Shown here piece by piece: positions 58,768 to 64,000 of a stretch of DNA of 64,000 bases. The notes under the pieces are model-generated. The model had not been told where the DNA came from. It was given only the letters and a program-made list of their open reading frames with translations, and ran no database searches. The position numbers and the translations under genes are program-made. Origin of the DNA: Aquabacterium fontiphilum (lineage in GTDB: Bacteria > Pseudomonadota > Gammaproteobacteria > Burkholderiales > Burkholderiaceae_C); contig NZ_JAAAPN010000008.1 in assembly GCF_009909205.1 (NCBI RefSeq), forward strand, positions 62,001 through 126,000, written 5' to 3'. The number at the start of each line of letters is the position of its first letter. Within the stretch, counting starts at the first letter, position 1.

Positions 58768-60336
58768 TCAGAAGAACTCGACGCTGGCGGTGGGCGCCAG
58801 GGGGCCAAGGCGGCCAGCCAGTTGCGCAGGTGAAATCGCGTGTGGCGGGTGGCCGGGGCCCGCGACGACGTCGACTGTGGAACCTGCGGCTGGGGCCCCG
58901 CCTGCCGCGGGCTGGCTCGACTGCGGGTCGAGGGCGCCGACATCGAATGCCTTCAAGGTCTCGACCAGGCGGGCCACCTCCCGGTGCAGGGTCACGGCAG
59001 CCTGTGCGGACTGCTCGGCCACCGCGGTGTTGCCCTGCGTGTCGCGCGTCAGGCCGCCAATGGCCTCGGTGACGACGTGCAGCCCGTCCGCATGGTCGGA
59101 TGCGTCGCTGCTGAGTTCCTGAAAGAGGGTGCCCACCCGGCGCACGCTGGCCACCAGCGTCTGGATGGTGTCGCCCGTGCGGTGCACGAGCGCGGTGCCG
59201 TCTGACACGGTGGCCCGAGAGGCGTCGATCAGCTCCTTGATCTCGCGCGCTGCCGTGGCGCTGCGCAGCGCCAGGTTGCGCACCTCGCTGGCCACCACGG
59301 CAAAGCCCTTGCCGTGTTCGCCGGCGCGTGCCGCCTCGACAGCGGCGTTGAGGGCCAGGATGTTGGTCTGAAAAGCCAGCCCGTCGATGACGCTGACGAT
59401 GTCGGTGATGCGGCTCGATGACTGAGCGATGTCATCCATCTTGCTGACGACCTGGCCCACCAGTTGCCCACCTTGATCAGCCAGCTCGCCTGCCTCGTTG
59501 GCCATGGTTTTGGCCTCGGCGGCCGCAGCGTTGTTGCTGCGCACGATGACCACGATCTGTTCCAGCGACATGGCGGCGTCGCCCAGGTCGCGGGCGATGG
59601 CCGTGGTGCGCTCCTGCAGCGCGGCGCTGTTGTCGGTGACCTGGATGCTGGCCCCCGCCACACAGTCCAGCGTGTGATGGGTCTGCACGAGGGTCTCTCG
59701 CATGCGCGCGAGGGCGCGGGCAAGCGCCTTGGCAGTGGGTGTGTGTTCTGTCCAGTCGCTCGGCTGCAACTGGATGGGGCCGGCGACGCCCAGGCTGTTG
59801 ACCATGCTTTCGACCTCGCGGGCCGCGCGCAGCTCCTGCCGCATCAAGGTGGCCAGCAAGGTCAGAAAGGCACATTGCGCTGCCACGAAGCCGGCATGGA
59901 TCAGGATGCGGCCCAGGCTGGGCTCGCTGAGACAGTACAGCCCGATGCCGGCCGCCAAGAGCCTGTCGAACACGAGGTGGTGTACGGCGAACAACGCCCC
60001 CGTGAACACGATCAGTCGCCAGTCGCGGTAGGCCAGCAGGGCACTCAACGTGACAAACACATTGAAGTGAAACTCGAGCGAGCCCCCCGAGAGGTGGATT
60101 TGCAGCGCCACCAGCATGACCAGCGACACGGCGAGACCCATCCGGCGGGTGAAGGGGCGTGTCGACAGCAGCCGAGCCGCCCCGGCGGGCAGCAGGCTGA
60201 GGGCACTCCACACCAGGGCGGTGGTCCATACGCCGTAGAACTGTCCGATCACGGCGGCCAGCACCACATTGGCCCCCAGAAGGCCCATCACCAGGTGATC
60301 GATGCGGGCGTGCCGCAGTCGCTCCATGCTCCACAT
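58768..60336 (-). CDS. Methyl-accepting chemotaxis protein with polytopic His-rich membrane sensor
   Basis: This 522-residue receptor starts at ATG 60336 with GGGAG eight bases upstream. The N-terminal 170 residues form several membrane helices with few extracytoplasmic residues, including QIHLSGGSLEFHFNVFV, YRDW and AVHHLVF (His81, His90, His119, His120). A coiled-coil and the receptor signalling tip (NILALNAAVEAARAGEHGKG then FAVVASEVRNLALRSA) follow. It would signal to CheA/CheW. No classic periplasmic ligand domain is present; sensing through the membrane is inferred. Confidence 0.88.
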   Translation of the reverse strand: MWSMERLRHARIDHLVMGLLGANVVLAAVIGQFYGVWTTALVWSALSLLPAGAARLLSTRPFTRRMGLAVSLVMLVALQIHLSGGSLEFHFNVFVTLSALLAYRDWRLIVFTGALFAVHHLVFDRLLAAGIGLYCLSEPSLGRILIHAGFVAAQCAFLTLLATLMRQELRAAREVESMVNSLGVAGPIQLQPSDWTEHTPTAKALARALARMRETLVQTHHTLDCVAGASIQVTDNSAALQERTTAIARDLGDAAMSLEQIVVIVRSNNAAAAEAKTMANEAGELADQGGQLVGQVVSKMDDIAQSSSRITDIVSVIDGLAFQTNILALNAAVEAARAGEHGKGFAVVASEVRNLALRSATAAREIKELIDASRATVSDGTALVHRTGDTIQTLVASVRRVGTLFQELSSDASDHADGLHVVTEAIGGLTRDTQGNTAVAEQSAQAAVTLHREVARLVETLKAFDVGALDPQSSQPAAGGAPAAGSTVDVVAGPGHPPHAISPAQLAGRLGPLAPTASVEFF

Positions 60337-60558
60337 GTCCCGACTCCCGAATGGCAACCGCACCCAGCAGGGGGCGGTGGTGCCTGATGTTGGCGCCCCG
60401 CGTTGCCACTTGGTGGCGCGAAATGCCGGGAGGAAACGAGGCAGTTCCTCTCGCACCCCTGGAACAGGTGGAGGGTAAACGATGGCGTTTAATGGAATTC
60501 GATGAATTGTGCGCGGTTCGCGCGGGGCACACTGCTGACACTTTTCGACGGAGACAGC

Positions 60559-61842
60559 ATGCGCAACACGTTCAAACCTCCACGGCTGCTGGCCCGCAGC
60601 GCGCTGGCGACGCTGGCCCTGTGTGTCAGTGGCGCCGCGATGGCCCAGAGCTACTTCAAATGGGAAGCCGTGGAGTTGCCCGCCGCGTCGGGCGCATCGT
60701 GCGGCAACGGCACCCCCTACCGCGTGTTCGTGAACCGCACGCCGTTCACGACCAAGACGGTCGTCATGTTCGAAGGCGGCGGCGCCTGCTGGGCCAAGGG
60801 CAACTGCCAGGGCGAAGGCGGGTTGCTGGGCGCCTCCAACCCGAATGGGGTGCCGGCCAACTACATGTCCACACTGTCGATGGCGGCGTTCGGCATCATC
60901 ACGCCGTTCACGGCGCGCCTGCACCCGTTCAACGCCATTCAGACGCAGAGCTGGAACATCGTCTACGTGCCCTACTGCACGGGCGATGTGCACACGGGCA
61001 ACAAGGTGGCCGTGTACCCGGACGCAGATCCGGCCAAGCCCGCGCTGACCTACTACCACCGCGGTGCGCGCAATGCCGAGGCCCTGGCCAATTGGATGGC
61101 GGGCAACATGCGCCAGCCCGAGCACCTGCTGGTGACCGGCTTCTCGGCTGGCGGGGCCGGCTCGACCAGCAACTACGGCGTGCTGCGCGACATCGTGCGG
61201 CCCAAGGCGGCCACCCTGCTGGCCGACTCCGGCCCGCTGATGCAGGCGCCCCGAGGCGCCACAGCCGAGCAAGCGCCATCGCTGCGCCTGCACGAGAAGA
61301 TCCGCGTCGCGTGGGGGCTGGACGGCCCCGAGGGGCTGGTCAACAAGCTGATGTCACGCTATCCGGGCTTTGGTGACCCCAACAACCTGGGCTCCTTGAC
61401 CACCGCCATGGCCGAGGTGTATCCGCAAGACCGCTTCGGCTATGCCGTGTTCCAGCAGGACTCGATCTACTCGGATTTCTCGTACCGCGATTTTTACCCG
61501 GAGATCGCCGCCGCGCCGGCTGCCGAACGCAAGGCCATGCTGTTGGCGAAGTGGAAGCCCGAGGTCAAGACCTGGACGGATGCCATGAAGCCGTATGCCA
61601 ACATTGGCTACTACGTGCCCTATGAGCGCAACTTCATCGGCTCGCATTGCCTGACCCTCGTCGGCTTCGACGGCACCGAGATCAAGGCGCCCGAGCGCCA
61701 CCGCTCGGTCGAGGTCTTCCTCGACAACCTGCTCAGCCGCAAGGACAAGATCATCAAGGCCTATGAAACCGAGCCCAACACCCAGTCCGCCGGCAGCGGC
61801 TCGTGGTGGGAGTCGATCAGCAAGATGCTGACAGGCGGCTGA
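60559..61842 (+). CDS. Exported pectinacetylesterase/Notum-family hydrolase, copy 2
   Basis: This 427-residue paralogue of the gene at 35786 starts at ATG 60559 behind GGAG. A signal peptide (ALATLALCVSGAAMA) is followed by YFKWEAVELPAASGASCGNG, FEGGGACW, PYCTGDVHTGN and the nucleophile box GFSAGG (Ser196). Candidate Asp (FQQDS) and His (IGSHCLTLV) align with copy 1. Probably an extracellular or periplasmic esterase; substrate unknown. A strong terminator follows. Confidence 0.8.
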   Translation: MRNTFKPPRLLARSALATLALCVSGAAMAQSYFKWEAVELPAASGASCGNGTPYRVFVNRTPFTTKTVVMFEGGGACWAKGNCQGEGGLLGASNPNGVPANYMSTLSMAAFGIITPFTARLHPFNAIQTQSWNIVYVPYCTGDVHTGNKVAVYPDADPAKPALTYYHRGARNAEALANWMAGNMRQPEHLLVTGFSAGGAGSTSNYGVLRDIVRPKAATLLADSGPLMQAPRGATAEQAPSLRLHEKIRVAWGLDGPEGLVNKLMSRYPGFGDPNNLGSLTTAMAEVYPQDRFGYAVFQQDSIYSDFSYRDFYPEIAAAPAAERKAMLLAKWKPEVKTWTDAMKPYANIGYYVPYERNFIGSHCLTLVGFDGTEIKAPERHRSVEVFLDNLLSRKDKIIKAYETEPNTQSAGSGSWWESISKMLTGG

Positions 61843-61890
61843 TCCGGCGGCTCTGCGCTGCCGGCACGCGCGGCTCACCGCGTGTCTCTC

Positions 61891-61924
61891 CAACAAGGCG
61901 ACCCTCGGGTCGCCTTTTTTGTTG
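61891..61924 (+). terminator. Terminator after pectinacetylesterase copy 2
   Basis: AAGGCGACCC (61895-61904) pairs with GGGTCGCCTT (61907-61916), followed by a T run to 61920 and TTG; outer CAA/TTG bases extend the stem. It lies about 50 bases after the stop codon. Confidence 0.9.
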
Positions 61925-61954
61925 TCGACGCCCCGGTCAACTGGCACGGCTTCT

Positions 61955-61968
61955 GCTTGTATACAAGC
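61955..61968. promoter_or_regulatory. Palindrome GCTTGTATACAAGC before the BMP operon
   Basis: This 14-base perfect palindrome lies about 80 bases upstream of the substrate-binding protein gene. TTGTATACAA cores are typical of GntR-family (FCD type) operators, as I recall, so the transport operon may be under GntR control. No such regulator gene is in the window. Confidence 0.5.
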
Positions 61969-62049
61969 CTGTACATCAACCGGCCGCGATCGCCCGAAAG
62001 CGGTGCGCCGGAGATGGGTTGTGCAACACGCTGGTGCAAGGAGATGCGC

Positions 62050-63168
62050 ATGTCGCTGGATCAATGGAATCGTCGGTCGTGGATGAAAAATGTCGGCGCT
62101 GCCGGCGCGGGACTGGCCCTGGGCGGGGTGGGCCTGCCGGCCTGGGCCCAGAAAACGCTGACGATCGGGATGATCTATGTGGGACCGAAGGATGACTTCG
62201 GCTACAACCAGTCGCACTTCGAGGCGGCCCAGGAAATCCGCAAGATGCCGGGCGTCAAGATGGTGGGCGAAGAAAACGTGCCCGAGACGCAGGCCGTGCA
62301 AAAGACCATGCAGGGCATGATCTCGCAAGACGGCGCCACGCTGTTGTTCCCCACCTCGTTCGGCTACTTCAACCCCCATATCCTGGAGGTGGCCAAGAAG
62401 AACCCCGGCGTGCGCTTCTCGCACTGCGGCGGGCTGTGGGATGAGACCAAGCACCCCAAGAGCGTGGGCAGCTTCTTCGGCTACATCGACGAGTGCCAGT
62501 ACCTCAACGGCGTGATCGCCGGCCACATGACGAAGTCGAAGAAGATCGGCTTCATTGCAGCCAAGCCCATTCCGCAGGTGCTGCGCAACATCAACGCCTT
62601 CACGCTGGGCGCCAAGTCGGTCAAGCCCGACATCACCTGTTCGGTGATCTTCACGGGTGACTGGTCGATGCCGGTCAAGGAAGCCGAAGCCACCAACAGC
62701 CTGGCCGACCAGGGCGTGGATGTGTTCACGATGCACGTGGACGGCCCCAAGGTAGTGGTCGAGACGGCGGCCCGTCGCGGGCGCTTCGTCTGCGGCTACC
62801 ACGCCTCGCAAGCCAAGCTGGCGCCCAACGCCTACCTGACGGGGGCCGAGTGGAACTGGGTGACACCGTACAAGCAGATCGTTGAGGCGGCCATGACGGG
62901 CAAGCCGCACCCCAACTTCCTGCGCGGCGGCCTCAAGGAAGGCTATGTCAAGACATCGCCCTATGGCGCCATGGTGCCCGAAGGCGCGCGCAAGCAGGCC
63001 GACGACATCAAAGCGGCCATGCTCAAGGACCAGTTCGAGATTTTCAAGGGCGAGCTCAAGGACAACACCGGCAAGGTCGTCATCGCCAGGGGCACGACGG
63101 TCAAGCAGACCGATGTGGTGCTTGAGCAGATGAACTACCTGGTCGAAGGCGTGATCGGCAAGATCTGA
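62050..63168 (+). CDS. BMP-family ABC substrate-binding protein, Tat-exported
   Basis: This 372-residue protein starts at ATG 62050, six bases after AAGGAG (an ATG at 62044 is too close). The signal QWNRRSWMKNVGAAGAG carries a twin-arginine pair and ends GLPAWA. The mature part, KTLTIGMIYVGPKDDFGYNQ, is the BMP/PnrA-type nucleoside-binding fold. Such proteins bind nucleosides or purine-like solutes; the exact ligand is unknown. It is 12 bases upstream of the permease gene in the same operon. Confidence 0.88.
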   Translation: MSLDQWNRRSWMKNVGAAGAGLALGGVGLPAWAQKTLTIGMIYVGPKDDFGYNQSHFEAAQEIRKMPGVKMVGEENVPETQAVQKTMQGMISQDGATLLFPTSFGYFNPHILEVAKKNPGVRFSHCGGLWDETKHPKSVGSFFGYIDECQYLNGVIAGHMTKSKKIGFIAAKPIPQVLRNINAFTLGAKSVKPDITCSVIFTGDWSMPVKEAEATNSLADQGVDVFTMHVDGPKVVVETAARRGRFVCGYHASQAKLAPNAYLTGAEWNWVTPYKQIVEAAMTGKPHPNFLRGGLKEGYVKTSPYGAMVPEGARKQADDIKAAMLKDQFEIFKGELKDNTGKVVIARGTTVKQTDVVLEQMNYLVEGVIGKI

Positions 63169-63180
63169 TCGGGTTGCACC

Positions 63181-64000
63181 ATGAGCCGCTGGCCTGCCTT
63201 GTTCGATGCCGTCGTGCTGCCCGTGCTGGCGCTGGCCGGGGCGGTGCTGCTGTTCGGCGGCTTTGTGTGGGTGGGCGGCGCCGACCCGGTCGAAGCCTGG
63301 GTGCTGCTGTTCAAGGGGGCGTTTGGCGATGCCTTCTCGTGGCAGAACACCTTGCAGCGCGCGGCCCCACTGATGCTGACGGCGCTGTGCGTGGCCATTC
63401 CCTACCGCGCCGGGCTCATGGTGATTGGCGGTGAGGGCGCGCTGGTGTTGGGTGGCCTGGCCTGTGCGGGCCTGCCCTACCTGTTTGCGCCGCCCGCCGG
63501 CTGGCTGGGCACCGCACTGGTGCTGCTGGCCAGCGCCGCGGCGGGCGCCGCCTGGATTGCGCTGGCGGGTGCCTTGCGGCAGTACCGCGGGGTGAACGAA
63601 ACCATCGCCTCGCTGCTCATGGGCTACCTGGCCATCGGGCTGTTCAAGCACTTTGTGGAAGGCCCGATGCGCGACCCCGAAAGCCTCAACAAGCCCTCGA
63701 CCCTGCCGCTGATGCCCGAGATCCAACTCGGCCTCATCGGCGACTACGACGTGCACTGGGGGCTGGTGTGGGGCGCGGTGATGTGTGTGCTGGCCGGCGT
63801 GTGGCTGTATGGCAGCACGCACGGCTTTGCCACCCGTGTGGTGGGCGGCAACGCGCGCGCCGCGCGCCTGGTCGGCTTGCCCAGCCACCGGCTGGTGATC
63901 ACCGCGTGCGCGCTGGGTGGGGCCGGGGCGGGGCTGGCGGGGGGCATCGAGGTGGCTGCCGTTCATCACTCGGCCAACGCGTCGTTGATCGTGGGCCTGG
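63181..64000 (+). CDS. ABC transporter permease, BPD_transp_2 type, 3' end cut by window edge
   Basis: The frame is open from ATG 63181 to the window end, giving 273 residues without a stop. It has membrane segments (VVLPVLALAGAVLLFGGFV, AVMCVLAGVWLYGSTHGF) and conserved family pieces: AVLGRG-like MVIGGEGALVLGGL, NETIASLLMGYLAIGLF and ARAARLVGLPSHRL. It resembles the YufP-type permeases that pair with BMP proteins for nucleoside uptake; a second permease and ATPase are expected beyond the window. Confidence 0.88.
   Translation, partial: MSRWPALFDAVVLPVLALAGAVLLFGGFVWVGGADPVEAWVLLFKGAFGDAFSWQNTLQRAAPLMLTALCVAIPYRAGLMVIGGEGALVLGGLACAGLPYLFAPPAGWLGTALVLLASAAAGAAWIALAGALRQYRGVNETIASLLMGYLAIGLFKHFVEGPMRDPESLNKPSTLPLMPEIQLGLIGDYDVHWGLVWGAVMCVLAGVWLYGSTHGFATRVVGGNARAARLVGLPSHRLVITACALGGAGAGLAGGIEVAAVHHSANASLIVGL

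Noticed and set aside
61354-63969. 871-codon minus-strand open frame across copy 2 esterase, BMP and permease genes
   Set aside because: It crosses three well-supported plus-strand genes and two intergenic signals, and has the composition of an antisense shadow.
1-64000. CRISPR arrays, tRNA, rRNA, insertion sequences or phage genes
   Set aside because: No regularly spaced repeats, no tRNA-like cloverleaf and no transposase or integrase frame was found on either strand by reading; a dedicated scan would be more sensitive.

Overview
The window is chromosomal DNA of a GC-rich betaproteobacterium. Gene content and protein flavour point to Burkholderiales, most likely Comamonadaceae or a close relative: the def-fmt-htpX and LysM-dprA neighbourhoods, lipB-lipA adjacency, a czcICBA metal-efflux operon and two long-chain acyl-CoA enzymes. 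No rRNA, tRNA or CRISPR array was found. Coding density is high; only two gene-free stretches exceed 300 bases (40428-40920 and 48496-48798), and both hold copies of the same structured repeat.

Layout. 1-7 kb: the end of an MSHA-type (type IV) pilus cluster, with platform protein MshG, a major-type pilin, a large MshQ-like surface protein and four minor pilin-like proteins, mostly with overlapping genes. 7-9.7 kb: a GMC dehydrogenase and its Tat-exported small partner. 9.8-20.1 kb: housekeeping and signalling genes (CHASE-PAS-GGDEF-EAL protein, HtpX, Fmt, Def, LysM protein, DprA, LipB, LipA). 20.2-26.9 kb: czcICBA efflux operon on the minus strand. 27-31 kb: TerB-like protein, Baeyer-Villiger monooxygenase, three small DUF genes. 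31.1-34.1 kb: arsenic operon arsR-arsI-arsC-arsC-acr3. 34.2-39.9 kb: an unrecognised exported protein, a pectinacetylesterase-like enzyme, a TetR regulator, an SDR dehydrogenase and an HSL-type esterase. 39.9-40.4 kb: a ParDE toxin-antitoxin pair. 40.5-48.8 kb: a type I restriction-modification island (hsdR-hsdS-AlbA_2 ATPase-hsdM) bounded by inverted copies of a structured repeat. 48.8-50.5 kb: FadD. 50.6-55.9 kb: a type I secretion system with a C39 peptidase ABC transporter and a small double-glycine peptide gene. 56-60.3 kb: TetR, acyl-CoA dehydrogenase and a chemotaxis receptor. 60.5-64 kb: a second pectinacetylesterase-like enzyme and the start of a BMP-family ABC uptake operon.

How the parts may work together. 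The SDR, the BVMO and the HSL esterase form a plausible alcohol to ketone to ester to acid/alcohol route. The BVMO promoter shares a bipartite element (10+10 identical bases at identical spacing) with the divergent TetR/SDR promoter 10 kb away, so the TetR at 37170-37892 probably controls both. FadD and the acyl-CoA dehydrogenase could process the resulting acids.

The strongest candidates for something undescribed are: the 61-residue double-glycine peptide (55698-55883) beside a complete peptidase-containing exporter; the type I R-M operon with an embedded AlbA_2/GHKL-like ATPase, a 20-base perfect palindrome with an extra half-site before hsdM, and inverted structured repeats at both ends; and the shared TetR element. 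All assignments were made by reading the sequence, with no database search.
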